Shown here: positions 33,701 through 45,617 of the stretch, in pieces
How positions within the stretch are numbered: the stretch's first letter is position 1
Layout: every line of letters begins with the position of its first letter
Source: Porites lobata
Taxonomy: Eukaryota; Cnidaria; Anthozoa; Scleractinia; Poritidae
Length of the DNA: 64,000 bases
Reading direction: 5' to 3'
Assembly: GCA_942486035.1 (NCBI GenBank)
Contig: CALNXK010000109.1
Coordinates: forward strand, 409,501 to 473,500
Translations under genes and position numbers: made by a program
The notes under the pieces: generated by a model
The model's database searches: none
Told to the model about the DNA's origin: nothing
The model's input: the letters and a program-made list of their open reading frames with translations, nothing else

Positions 33701-36700
33701 TTCAAGAACTTATTTTCGGGGTAGGGGGAGGGGTAAGGTGATAAAGACAACAATAAAAGTATTGTAGGAGCGCATGATGGCAGGCTAAAATAGCAGGAAA
33801 TAATTAGAGGCAAGCTCTTGACCTTCTTTAAACCAGGTAATCAATTAACATGTATACTTGTAAGCCTTAATTTGCTTGTACTCTTTTGTAGAACTATTCA
33901 ACCACTGCCTGTTTTAGCTCGCCTTCAGCCAGAAAGACCGAGGAGTGGTTATTCCAAGGTATTTAAACTTTAGCCGTGCTGTTTTACCCCAACACTTTTA
34001 TTAGATTAAGTTGTGTGGTGAATTTAATTCTTAGAGTAGGTGACTTTGAATTAATTACAAAAAACTTACCGCCTTTCTTACGTGGTTTATTTTCTTCTAA
34101 TTTCTCTGGATAGAAAAACAGTTATGGTGAGACAAAAATGAGAAAATCAGCTTGTCTGAAGGGAAGGTGTAACTCCAGTGGTATTGCTTTACTATAAAAA
34201 CTTATTGGAATCAAAGAAAACCCTAAATAAAGTTCAAGCTGTGTTACTTAGAGGAATTATTCAACTACTATACCTCAACTATAAGTGTTTGTGTTTGGCT
34301 TTCTGTGGCCGGGATTAAAACGGATTGCAACGTGAAAAAATGGGCCAACGTTTTAAAGTTTAACCTTATAGTGTGGAAAAAAGACCAAAAACAGTTCCAT
34401 GCTTTGTTTTCCCTTTGATAGAATCATTTTGATATTAATTTTTGCCTTTAGAGTTCCAAGTTTGACAATGTTGATAGGGAATCTTAAGTTATAATTCAGC
34501 CCAGTTTGGCTTAAAAAAAACGTAGAAAACAAAAACACACTATCCGAAACCTTGTTTGATTTAAATGGCACAAAAAAACCCGGTTCGGGGCTTGTTAAAC
34601 GTGCGCGGTTAAATCTTTTCATGTACGTGTACCTAAAATGCATCACTCCACAGATTTCCAGAACCTTCTCATTTCGACATCTTCAGTCCTGGTTGAGATC
34701 CAATTTGCAAGTGAATCCTTTCGGAGTGTCATCCATACTTGCTCGAGGATTTAAACCGCAGGAAACACCTATAAAAAGTAAGTAATTGCTTGTTTTGAGG
34801 CTGTAAAACACAGGGTAGAGAGTATTTATGTGTTGAACAGTGTTAGATTTCTTCTTCAAATGAAAACAGTTTTACCTCGCCTCACGGACAGTGTTGTACG
34901 TTGTCCTGATGAATTTTATATTAACTGCAGCAAGATTTGTAAACTCAGTCAGTAGGGCGCTTTACTGGAGAGCGAAAAGTCGAGGGTTCGATTTCCCGCG
35001 GCCGGATCAATACGGTCTTGAAATAACTGAGAAATAAAGTAGTTCCTTTGTCCTGCAAACGACTAGACTTTCACGTGGCTTCCATAATCAATTAAAATGG
35101 CGGTTCCGTCAAAAAAATAGTGTCCTCAGTTAGTTCTTTAATTTCGTACTAAATGCATTGACACAAATAAAGTCGCGGCATTTTTTTTTTATTTTCTCCT
35201 TAGTTACCCTATTTTGTAAGCAATCAATACGAACACCAGGCTCTGTTGATTGTTTGAGTGGAACTTTTCCAGTAGCATGTTTTGCAGTAGTCAAGTTATC
35301 TGTTGCTGTAACCTGACCTTTCTTTTCCTGCTTTGGTAGATTTTTTAAGCCTTAGTGACACATTTGATGAACACAGTCTCTTACGACAGCAGGAAGCGGA
35401 TACAAGTATTTCTGCCAGCAAAGAACACTCTACAAACAGAAGTCGAATTATGAGCAATGTCAGTTATGCTCCACCAGAGTATGTAATACTTACTGAGATT
35501 CATAGTGGGGCATATTACGAGATCATTTGTTTAACTTAGGCAATCTCAATTCAACAAAGACACGACAAGTGTTTTGGCAATTTACATGTTTACATAGAAC
35601 TTACTGGGGTTCATAGTGGGGCATTTTACGAGATTTGTTTAACTTAGGCAATCTCATTTCAACAAAGACACGACAAGTGTTTTGGCGATTTACATGTTTA
35701 TGATTGAGTTCCTACTTCCTTCCAATTGATCATGTTACGGAGTTTGAACACGTTTATTTCTCCCTTTTCCAGGCAGTTAATAAAAACTTGCGTGTCAAAC
35801 TATTGATGAAGCGTGCTGCACGAGGGTACAATATACGTGTTGGTCTTTAATCTAATTTATATGTGTATAATAAAGTGATAGACTAGCGCTTTGATCAATT
35901 ATCACTCTGCAACTCGATCTTTTTCATCGATCTGACGTCCTTCATTCTTTTGAGTACACATTTTCACAGATTGGAATTGTCTAGTCTACGATACCCGTCA
36001 GTAGCTGTTTGCTTTGTTCATATTGCTAAACAATTTTATTATTAATTTTGGCAGGCAAAGAGTCATAATTCTCTCACAAGTCTGCAAGCAAACTGTAGCA
36101 AAGGTACATTACATAAGTCACCCTTTGTTTTACCTTTTTTGTGTGTGTTTGTTAAAATCAATACTATTTGAAGCAGCAGATTTAGATCAGATTTTAGTTG
36201 AATGGAAAAAAGCCGATTAAAAAAAAGGCCATTCCCATGTTTTAGAACCCTTACTTCCAAATTGAGGTCAAGTGCGAAACCCTTCACGTTTTTTACATAA
36301 AAACATATTTCCAGGTTAAAGGCTTTGCACTTGGCCTCGTTTTAAAAAGGAGACTTCAGGCAATTGGGAAGTAGGCTATTACAATCAAAACAGGTGCGGG
36401 GAGGTGCGGGTGATCCAATGGTAGCCGTTACTAAGCGCGGGAAAACTTGTGCCGACAGCAAGTCATGATTTGATTAAGAAGCGGGCCAGTCCCTAACCAA
36501 TCAAAAAACCGGCCGAGAAATTTCCTGGGAAGTGACTTTCCTCATTGTGAGAGGCACATACCTATATCTAATTAGCTGTTTTGTCGTTTCCGGATGTTTT
36601 CTACTTTTTTTTCACTTTTTTTAGGCGAGTGACTCATACTCTGGAAGTATGGTGAAAATACACAGATGTCACTACTCGTACATTTATATCCTATGTCCTC

Positions 36701-39620
36701 TGAGGTTTGTGTGATGTATGGTTTATTGTTTTGGCTAAGTATAAAAAAAAAACAACACTTGCGGAAAGGGCAGTGTAAAACAAACGTTTTGAGCCTACCA
36801 CCTTACACCTTATTCAAAGTTTTGCACTAATTAGTTATGATTTGCCTGAAAGCCTAAAGCTGTAGCTATAAATAGGGAGCTTAAGCAATGAGGACGACAA
36901 CGGCAATGAAAACGTCGCCAAAAAAAACTCAACTTGCGTTCTTTCAAACTTTATCGCCTCTATTTGGACCCGCCCAATTTGTCAACTGTAGGCGATTTTT
37001 AGTTTTTAGGACTTTATTCCGTAGTTCAAAATGGGAAAGGAAAATTCGTCGTCGTATGTTCACTTCCTGTATAAAGTTTCGCATTAGATGGTTTCACATC
37101 GTAGTCGTGCAGTGGACGTCAAAGAAATGTACTAAAAAGCGTGATGCACGTGCGGAGCTATTTTTCTCATAAAACCAATTGCTGTTCGACGCTGTCTTTG
37201 TTGTCGTCGTGGTGGTTGCTTAAGCTCCCTATTCCTAATCATCACTTAATCTTAGTCTTCAGAAGCAAGAGCTATGATACGCAAAAACGTTTTATTTTGT
37301 CACTGACAACTCTATATTTCATGTGTATATTTCTGTATCTCATGGTCTGATTTCTCGCTAAAGCCTTCTTCAAGAAAGTGTAGTTTTCCAAAACTTATGA
37401 CTGACTCTCGATGATTTTCGATGTAATTGCTTTTCTCCCCTGTTTTAGGGCTGTGACAGTAGAAAACTGTCACAACTCTACAATTGTTCTTGGAGTAACT
37501 AAAACGGCTGTCAACATCATTGGTTGCGATAGTTGTACGTTTTTTGCAGTCTGCGATAGAATTTCTTTCAGGTTTGTTTTTACTTATCTGTCTACACTCA
37601 ATGTTTGTGGTACATTAGTGTTAAGAAATCAGTTCTAAGGCAGTCTTCCTCTAGTCAAGGGAAACCCCAAGACACAAGGGTGGCGCAGTAATGAGAGTAC
37701 TCGCCGCCCTCCAGTTTGGCCCGGGTTGAGTTTGTTGTTGGTTCTCTCCTTTGCTACGAGAGATTTTTCTTCGGGTACTCCAGTTTTCCCCTCGCCTAAA
37801 ACACTAACACTTTCAAATTCCAATTCGATCTGGAACACGTGGACTCATTTAAACGAGTTCTCAAGAACTTCTAAGTGTTTCGTGGCTGAACGAATTAAAT
37901 TATGCACCGCAATTATCCTAGAAGGTGAGCTTGCCAATTGCTAAATTAGACCTGCAAGCCGATAAAAGGTATTTAGTATAGTATTTAAGACCATAGCCTT
38001 TCGGGCGTGACGTGTGACTTTCGTTCTTTCGTTTGTCTGTTTCTTAAATCAATGTTGATCATTTTTTATCGTGAAAGGAAGAATTTCACAGTCATGTATA
38101 CCTTTATTCTTTTTCAGCGGTTGTAACAACTGTACTTTCAATCTCTGCACGCCAACCAGACCTGTAATTCTTCCAGGCAACGAAGGATTATTGCTCGCAC
38201 CATATCACACTCACTACCCTGCTTTAGAGGAACATTTACACGGCCCTTGGGGAGTACCTATAGAACCCAACCTTTGGAATGATCCACTTATGTTAGGTGA
38301 GACTTGGGAGTGGAACATGTAAATCCCCAGGGGCAGCTCAGAGTGGGAACAGGATGTTCGCGAAGGAAAGGGTCACAGGAAAAGTTTATAAAGAGAGGAA
38401 GAGCTTGTAGGCACCTTCTCTTGCTGGGCCAGTTCGAAAATCGTTTTCTTCTCTCACTTTTCTTGTAAATAAGGAGTTTTAAACTTTTAAAATTTCAACC
38501 CCGAGGACGACGGGAACAGGACCTTGTAAACAATAATAGGTCTAAATAGCGAAACAACACTTTTACACGTGACGGGGTACATTTCAGGCGCCACCGCTAT
38601 ACCACGCAGCCGCTGTGTCACCTGAAATATATCCCGTCTCAATTGACTTCCATTGGGTATCCCAGGATGTCGCTGGACCTGGGCTTTGTTTGTTCTGTGG
38701 CATACCTGGATAATAGTAAAGTAATGACTTAGTGCATGGAAGGATTAAACCTCTCTTTGAACTTTTGTTTCAGCGTCTGATCGTACTGTTGGTTCGTCAG
38801 CTGTTTATCGCGAGTTACCACCAGGAGATTTCTTCACGTTTACCATTCCTTTCTCCATGAAAGGATCTACAGATGTAAGTTCTGCCCATTAAACTCAAAA
38901 CAGACACACGTTTCAGGGGTATTGGTCTCGGTATGAGTGCATCGCCTCAGATTGTTGAACATTCCTTTTTATTGTTATTGTTTTCAGGGACCACCCATTC
39001 CACTTCCCAAAAAATACGAGAAGGCGTTAAAAGAAAGAGAGAAGTAAGTCTTCAAATGTAGTGATTTTTTAATCTACATTTTTAAACTCTCTCTTTAATT
39101 TGCTAGGGCAAACTCAGAGCAAGAAATCGTCTTTTAAGTTACCTTGCCCGTCGAGTGATGTGAGTTTCCTTGCTTTCCCTTGCTCGTGCTGCTGATTAGT
39201 TGTTTTCGCTCTCGTAGCGCCGTTTTACCTGACGAGATACTTATTACACAATGCACCTTAGGTACCTTGTCATGCCAAAGGTATATGTAATTATAAGACT
39301 TTCTACTTTGTAGAGCTATCAACAACTGGTATCAGCTGGTAAAAACATCGTCACTGAGTAAATCACAAAGAAAACAGCTGCAGAAAGACGTCCAAGACAG
39401 ATTTCAGGTATTTGTATTGAGCAGCACTAACTTTCGTTTCGTCGGTAGTTAGAAAACTCCAGGGTTGATTTGTTCCATTTTTTTTTTTCTCTTTTCTTGG
39501 TTTTTTTAACTAGACTACGACAGTGAATGTCTCTTATTTTGTCGGTAGGAATGGCTGGCAGAAAGTGGTCATGCAACTCAATTGAACGGTCTTGTCCCGC
39601 CTCATTCCAGCAAATCCTAG
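27793..39620 (+). CDS. TBCCD1: TBCC domain-containing protein 1
   Basis: Nineteen plus-strand exons, all in phase: 27793-27879 (ATG), 29395-29483, 29810-29872, 29957-30054, 30744-30855, 31374-31431, 31994-32069, 32738-32834, 33892-33958, 34654-34777, 35340-35478, 36055-36103, 36625-36704, 37449-37571, 38118-38296, 38774-38874, 38988-39043, 39314-39407 and 39549-39620 (TAG). They give 587 residues; vertebrate TBCCD1 is about 557. Diagnostic stretches are ALWVKPDAFDFGA, NKLQISEDLAWLYFE, FILFLYIQQI, SRTFSFRHLQSWLRSNL, VIILSQVCKQT, then the TBCC/C-CAP beta-helix (about 350-440: KIHRCHYSYIYIL, VENCHNSTIVLG, LCTPTRPVIL) and HTHYPALEEHL. TBCCD1 is a centrosome/basal-body protein related to tubulin cofactor C and RP2. 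The exon 4 donor is GC. Introns hold a 1-kb inverted repeat, two MITEs and a SINE. Confidence 0.95.
28130..29170. repeat. Long inverted repeat (foldback) in TBCCD1 intron 1
   Basis: Two arms of about 500 bases, left about 28130-28640 and right about 28665-29170, align from end to end in opposite orientation at perhaps 75-80% by eye. Landmarks are ATGTATTGGATTTACCATTT, TTTGCCTCAAAAGGGG, CATTTACTGTTC / CGTTTACTGTTC, CAGAAAATC, ATCCCACAGTTTT and ATTGGATGTC. The centre has its own tighter arms (TGCCTCTTTTTGATTGGATG and inverse, 28606-28625 and 28703-28722). No protein is encoded. Confidence 0.8.
32475..32612. mobile_element. Degraded copy of the GGGCC..GTTGTTC MITE
   Basis: GGCCCTGATTGTTAAAATGT at the left and GTTGTCAGGACC at the right, with TATCCAGTGGATAAT in the middle, match the layout of the element at 25958-26106 with many changes. 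It lies in the TBCCD1 intron between 32069 and 32738. Confidence 0.55.
34940..35035 (+). mobile_element. tRNA-derived SINE, second family
   Basis: A tRNA-like head: AAACTCAGTCAGTAGGGCGC (A-box region), CTTTACTGGAGAGCG (anticodon-arm-like), then GAGGGTTCGATTTCCCG (a good B box and T arm). It is followed by an unrelated tail ending near GAAATAAAG. It differs from the SINE at 5315 and 21665. It lies in the TBCCD1 intron before exon 35340. Confidence 0.62.
36875..37229. mobile_element. MITE with GGGAGCTTAAGCAA TIRs
   Basis: The left end GGGAGCTTAAGCAATGAGGA and the right end GGTGGTTGCTTAAGCTCCC are inverted, each flanked by TA. The arms continue with GACGACAACGG and the TTGTTGTCGTCGT region. The open frame inside (36888-37172) is a chance translation of the element. 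It is in the TBCCD1 intron before exon 37449. Confidence 0.78.
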
Positions 39621-41139
39621 GATTGCAGTAGTGGAACGAGAACTAGAAGATGTAAAGTGTAACGCGGTGAATGAATGCGGCTGTAACATGCCGAAGAAGA
39701 GCAGTGGGAGATATGAAACACTGACACGTTCCAGCTACATTGCAAGATCAAAACGGCTCACAGAGGTCGTAATAACGTACGTGGGCTGCACAGGATCTTA
39801 CCAAGTAGTTTGGAAGGAAATCCTTCTCAGTCATACATATTCTAAGATTCGAGTACTGTTGTCAGGGCAATACAAGAACGAAGACGGTGTGAAAAGATGC
39901 AAAGGAATGATATTACGCATTTATTCCTGAGCAAAGATTTAGTAGTTATCTTCAGGTTGTCATTAACTTGAGCCTGAAAATAATATTATTTGACAATTGA
40001 CAGAACAATGTCCGCTCATTGAAGACGATTAAAATCGTCTGAGCATCTGAATGACTTCGCCTGTTTCTGTATTTAACTGTGCAGGTAATTGACCTTGGCA
40101 ATGCAGGATTCTCAACGTTGAAGAGGTGTAGTTATTACTGAAGTTAAAACTAACAGAGATTGCAACAGATTATAAAGTTTCGTAAGCGAATGCAAGAAAA
40201 ATTATGTTTATTAAATGTGAAATTGATGAGTTAATGGTGGCTCCGTTATTAATACAGGTGCATTGAGCTATGGCGAACTCACTTTGTAATATCTTTATCG
40301 GCTTCATCGCGATGGCTACGAAGCTTTGACATAAGCTACAGCTATCATTCAGCAGTAATGGGAAATGTCTGATGTTATTGGTGGTATTTTTTTCAATGAA
40401 ATTAGCCCTTAATTAGACCCTGCGTGTTTACTGAAATTGTTGGTATCAGCCTTTATTGATATAATAAGTATACCAAATAAATTTCAGATAAATTGTTGGA
40501 GCAAAAGTCCGTAATAATTGCTCTGAAATTTCGACAACAAATTGCTTTGAGGGAGAACAATTCGAATTCTCGAATACTGGGTACAGTGAATCCTTCCCAT
40601 GAGACCTACGCACCGCGTAGAGAGAGAGAGAAAACCGTTTACAGTACAACCCATAAAACGGCCATAAATCGGCCCACGGACAACACAGGAGAGATGTAAC
40701 ACACATTTTATGTAAGGTAAGCTGTTTTTTATTGAAATACTTTCACTTTCCTAATATATGTTACAGAAACGATAGGTTTTTTTCCTCATACAAATCCTTA
40801 TATTTAGAATGTTACGATGCTCGCCGATGCTCATATTTCGAGCTTGGGCTTCCTTTAGTTTGACCTTCATACTATACATCAATCGGGCTCAATTCGCGCG
40901 AAGCTTTTCTATTGAGATATCTACAAATTAATGAAGCGTGCACGAATGTAATCCAATTTATTCAAACTTCAACACTTTTATTAACCTTTCTTACTCTTGA
41001 TAATGATGTTTGAAACATCGAAACGTCCAGTAAAGTTTTTAAGTCTATTTTTTTTTTAAAGTATGAGCTGATTGAACTTTTCTTTGTACTTTATATACCG
41101 CAAGGTTTACATCTCTCAATGTATGTGGAAAATTACAAC
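39621..41139. other. TBCCD1 3' flank
   Basis: 3' UTR and intergenic sequence. An AATAAA at 40476-40481 could be a distal poly(A) signal. An open frame continues past the TBCCD1 stop in another phase (39592-39930) without any recognisable domain. A GAAACGTC motif at 41027-41037 is described under findings. Confidence 0.45.
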
Positions 41140-41800
41140 TGCCACTTCGTTAGTTTATATGTAGCACAGTCGGGATTTAAAACTGGTAGTTCAACAGAAC
41201 TTTTAATGCTGCATTTGCGTGAATTATGGAGATGAGCTGTTGTAGATAAAAATAGAACTGGGGAGTACTGTTCATCGACTTTAACAAGGTTTTTGATTCC
41301 ATATGCCATGAGGCAATGGCTCTAAAGTTTCAGCTTGTGGTTTATCATGGAACCTTTACAACTTGATTGTTGATTATTTATCTAGGAGGAAACAGTATGT
41401 GGAGATTGCAGTAGACCTGCACCGTTCTGAACCTCTTATTTCACTGGTCCCCTTTAATCTGCACCTCCACTGTTATCAGGGATAGGGGAATTGTTATGTG
41501 ACAATCCCTATTGTTTTGTCAGCTAATCTAAAACAATCTTTCAAATAGGTGCGGGATCGCCCGGACATTGAGGATCAGAGATCAAATGTAGCAGAAATTA
41601 GGTTTGGTGTACCCCAGGGCTCTTTACTAGGTCCTAGACTTTTCAGTATCTATGTTAATGACCTGCCTGAGGTCCCTAGTGGTGAAAAGTTGGAAATGTT
41701 TGCCGATGAAACAAGGTGTATTGGCGACTCCGTATATGATGTCTGTTTTAAGATGCAATCTTCGTTAGTAGTGGTGTAACAGAAATTGTCTAACTATTCA
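41140..41800 (+). pseudogene. Decayed LINE reverse-transcriptase fragment
   Basis: Broken frames give QSGFKTGSSTELLMLHLRE, then a FIDFNKVFDSI-like segment with frameshifts. A cleaner stretch at 41549-41779 has FGVPQGSLLGPRLFSIYVND and MFADET. The catalytic F/YADD pair reads FADE, so it is inactive. It is a non-LTR reverse transcriptase of the L2/CR1/jockey type. No endonuclease is seen. Confidence 0.75.
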
Positions 41801-41829
41801 AATTTCATAAAAATTCCTAAAAATATCTA

Positions 41830-42620
41830 AAATTAGTCAATTCCTTATTAAAAACAAGGGCAGATTAAAAAAAAGGTATAGTATTCACGGTTGCAGAGAG
41901 AGAACGAAGTTTACTGTTAAATCTATGGTGGTCCTCTATACTCCTAGGAGTTCCAGGCTATTAGGGACCTATGCCTAAAAGACAGTCTTCCAGTATCAGT
42001 GTTTGGTCTCTCCTGCATAAGTTTCAAATTGTCTCTCATATTTCGGAAATTAGGTCTTTTCCTGATGGTAACTGTAACCTCCTCAGGACAGACTCCATAA
42101 TAAACTTTGTGTGTCGTACAAAGGAGCCTTAACTTATATAAATTATTAGTGGAAGATGGTAACCATGTACGCTATGTTTGGGAGTCAGAACCTTTATGCT
42201 TTTTAACAACAATAAGATTAGCGACACTAAGATGAATCTTTTCAAGACTGCTGAGCTAATTTTGCATCACTACAATTACCCCATACACAGATCCCATACA
42301 TAGGTGATGCTAGGTAATATTCCCTTAAAATTCAATGACTCCGAAATTGGAGACTTTAAAAACCTTCGTATTTGCTTCACCTTCTTAAGCCATAGATGTT
42401 ACAAGATCCTTTATATGATCACCTCAGCTTAACTTATTGTCAATCATAAAGCCCAGACAGTGAAGACAGCGAGAATAGCTATCCACCTAGCTTAATTGGT
42501 CTTAAAGGACCAAACAAATGATTATGGGTAAAAAGCATAACCTCAGTTTTATCAGGGTGAATAGTCTTAGATATTTTATTTAGGAATAATTATAGCTTAA
42601 CTTACCCGTTAAGATCATAT
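41830..42620 (-). pseudogene. Decayed LINE fragment, opposite strand
   Basis: Read on the minus strand from about 42620 there are reverse-transcriptase thumb-like words: HPDKTEVMLFT, GPLRPIKLGG, then IDNKLS and HIKDLV. Many stops interrupt it. These follow the FADD region in an intact LINE, so this may be the inverted 3' continuation of the fragment at 41140-41800 or a second copy. Confidence 0.5.
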
Positions 42621-43751
42621 GTTTTATTAAATAGGAAATTTAGCTTTTTTAACTTACCCTGGATTTGTATTTGTATTTATTTATTAATTATTGTTATATT
42701 GACATTTCTACATTTGTTTAATTAGATAGTATTATGTTTATTTAAAATATTAATAAAAGAAAGGCGAGACGAGGTGGGGGGGATTTTCACGCGCGCTTGC
42801 GTTTCACTCACTCTACTATCCCTGCGGGAAAATGGGGACTACTAGTAGTCTCGACTCCTGATAACTCGAACCTTCAAGGGAAATCGAAAACAGCTCGAGT
42901 CAGAGTTCGAGTTGTCGGGAGCTCGAAGAAAATGGCCGGGAGTAAGGGAAGGAACAGTTTTTAATGCACAGTGAACATTTAAACGCATTTTAATTGTAGA
43001 AATGTCAAGTGAAGATTAAAAGATACTTCTAGATTATAAATCAGAGCGTAGCGTAACAACACATAGCCTAAACAGAGCATGCGTTTTACAATTTTGAGAC
43101 TAGTAAAGCTAGCTGTTTCACGTTAGATTTGTGACAAGCAACATCAGCCTCCACTAGTAAACTTTATGCCAACAACACGTCGATGGGAAATACAAAATTC
43201 GATCGAGCTCTCAGTCTCTCGGTTTGCGGTCTATAGAATGTGTAACGAATCAAAATAACCCATTTTTTCGGAGGTTTTCGACGGGTTTTGATGTTCTAAC
43301 GACAAACACATCTCCTCTGGATCCTGTGATAACAGGCCAGAGCCCCGATTTTAGTGCGCGCCCAAGGAGGCCTAATCTCCACAGCAACCACCGAAGATCG
43401 GTTTCCAATAACAGACAAGCGTTACTTTCGTAATTAGTTTTAAGCATTCTTGCAGACGCCTTTGGAGAGCGCCGGACACATTGCCTGTCAAGGAACTTTG
43501 TACTTCTGATTAAACGAACCAGACATCTCAAGCAAACGCGAAATTTGATCAGACTATTTGGGTATTATAAATTCATTTCACAGTCGATTGAAAATTTGGA
43601 AGTCGATCTTCGCGGCTGGCTTCGCAATTGATAACTACAGTTTTCTCTCCGCGTTCGGATTCAAATAGGCTTGATACGCTTTCAATGGTTTTTCAAGTGC
43701 TTTCTTTTAAGAAAATAGTGCTCCAATGGCTTATTTAACTTCTTTCAAGAG
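42621..43751. other. Intergenic, no gene recognised
   Basis: AT-rich sequence followed by a GC-richer patch (42775-42950). A 25-base exact match, inverted, links 43329-43353 with 57815-57839, so a low-copy repeat passes through here. Short open frames around 43224-43531 have no domain signature. Confidence 0.4.
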
Positions 43752-44110
43752 TAGTATGCCGTATCAACATTGGTGACCTTCGAAGCGAAAACGGCGAGTC
43801 GGCGTATCAAGTTTTTACTGAGGAGCCACAAGTAGGAATACTACACTCTCTGCTGGCACATCTTTCTCCTGTTTGGAAGGAACTCTGCGTGGAAAAGACC
43901 CTGACCAAAGAGTTTTTTAAATCTTCTCTATTTGAACGTTTGGGAAAGGCCGTCAACAATGCACATTTTATAGTCGCCGGTGTAAACGAATGCGAGAGCT
44001 CGAGCTCTACTTCACATCTCCTTGAGGAACAGCAAGACCGATTATCTGATTCAATGAACGACCTTTTTGATCAAACGGCGAAGGATTCAAGTCTTTTTTC
44101 TCTGGCTTAA
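43752..44110 (+). pseudogene. Open reading frame of unknown origin, possible pseudogene exon
   Basis: A continuous frame starts after the acceptor-like TTCTTTCAAG and runs about 118 codons to a TAA at 44108. It has an ordinary protein composition (GDLRSENGESAYQVF, LLAHLSPVWKELC, LFERLGKAVNN). The next GT donor (GAGGAT|GTAAGT) lies 6 bases past the stop, which suggests a once-coding exon with a nonsense change. The family is not recognised. Confidence 0.35.
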
Positions 44111-44323
44111 GAGGATGTAAGTGTCGATGTGCCTCCAGTGACAAATCACTCTCCAAAAAGCCCGCCAAGCACTGTCGAAATCCATAATCTTATTCGCCAT
44201 AATCTTATTCGCTGGCAGCAGCCGAAGACGCTGGATTACTCCAGATATTCTTTCACTTCAACATCTTCGTGTTTGCTTGGGCGATCTGTTTAATCAACGT
44301 CACAGATACAGTATGGTTTCTAT

Positions 44324-44549
44324 TGTCGGGAATCGGTAACACCGACAAAAGAACTCACAGTTGATTGAATTGAAAACAGTTTTAATCTCGCTCGCTCACA
44401 CCTTGATCTTGGTTCCCTTATGATTACCAAACATGCATTCCTTACTTAAACTATATCAAATGTCTGATTGTTCAAAGTTCAAAAACTAATCCTAAATAAA
44501 TCCGTCAACACCGGAAGGTAAATTACAACAGGTAACGCAAGTCACGACA
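44324..44549 (-). repeat. BEL/Pao 3' LTR
   Basis: 226 bp. On the plus strand it begins TGTCGGGAATCGGTAACACC and ends GCAAGTCACGACA. It lacks the 9-base GTAAGTACG-type duplication present in the other LTR. Confidence 0.95.
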
Positions 44550-44618
44550 CTCTCCCCCTATTTGATACCGGAGGTGTATAAGTATAAGTGAAATCACAAT
44601 CAAACATCAAACAAATGT

Positions 44619-45617
44619 TCAAATCATTTCTTTTTCCTGCTCTGCAATGTCCTTAATGTTCTTTGCTGCTGCAATGGCAGCTCTCCTGGGAGTAGTTACT
44701 CTGGCGCGTGGGTTAGGTACTGGAACTTCCGGTTCCTTCAACCGATCACATGATAGCTCCATAGGACACAACTGTTGAACTGCTCGTTCCAGGAAGGATT
44801 TCCCTCCCCTCAATCTCGCTCCTCGGACGATCCCGTCTCTTCCTTTGATCAACTTTACCACAACGCCAATATTCCACTTGCTCCTGTTACGCTCATCACC
44901 CTGTATCAGGACAACGTCTCCTTGTTCGATGGGTGGTCCACCTTTGGTATGGTTGAGATGATGCCTTCCTCTCAAGCTCTTGATGTACTCCCCTGTCCAT
45001 CGGGACCATAGCACATCCTTGCAACGCCGGAGATATCTTGCACGTTTCCTCATATCCTTGTCTTCAAATGAATCAACATCTCCCTCGGGTAACAGGTTGG
45101 GCTGACCAAACATCATGCTCTGAGGTATCAGCACAGGCAGTTGTATATCTTCTTCAACGTAAGATAAAGGACGGTTACTGAGAGCAATTTCGTCGTCTAG
45201 TATAACTTCTTCGAGTTCTTACCAGGTAAGATTAGCTCCTCCAATCGACTTGTATAAGGCCTGTTTCACCAGCCCCACTAACCTCTCAAACTGACCACCT
45301 CACCAAGGGGCCCGACTGAGGTTAAACTGCCACGTGATATGATTTCTGGATAGGTAGTCATGCATCCTCTCATCCTTCATAATACCTCGTAACCATCTCG
45401 CAGCGGCTACGAAACTTCTACCGTTGTCAGAGTACACCTTTTGGAGCCTCCCACTTCTTGCTATGAATCGCTTGAAACTCTTGATAAACCCCTCTGTGGT
45501 TTGGTCACTCAGCAACTCAAGGTGTATGGCTCTGGTCAGGCTACATGCAAACAGCAGGATGTAGGCCTTTCCGGTTTCTCTCTTGGAACTGGCCTTGTAT
45601 GAAAATTGGACCGGCAT
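44619..45617 (-). pseudogene. BEL/Pao integrase core and C-terminal domain
   Basis: 45617-45300 carries the integrase core in a broken frame: LLFACSLTRAIHLELLSD and KVYSDNGRSFVAAARWL supply two catalytic aspartates. The frame then stops at 45300. 45134-44619 encodes the DUF5641-type C terminus (LWSRWTGEYIKSLRGRHHL, EQGDVVLIQGDE, NIGVVVKLIKGRDG). In BEL/Pao, DUF5641 follows the integrase and is thought to help target or stabilise integration. The two parts are separated by stops. Confidence 0.85.

Noticed and set aside
39592..39930. 113-codon plus-strand frame overlapping the last TBCCD1 exon
   Set aside because: It starts inside the TBCCD1 exon in another phase and has no recognisable domain; most likely 3' UTR read-through of a chance frame.
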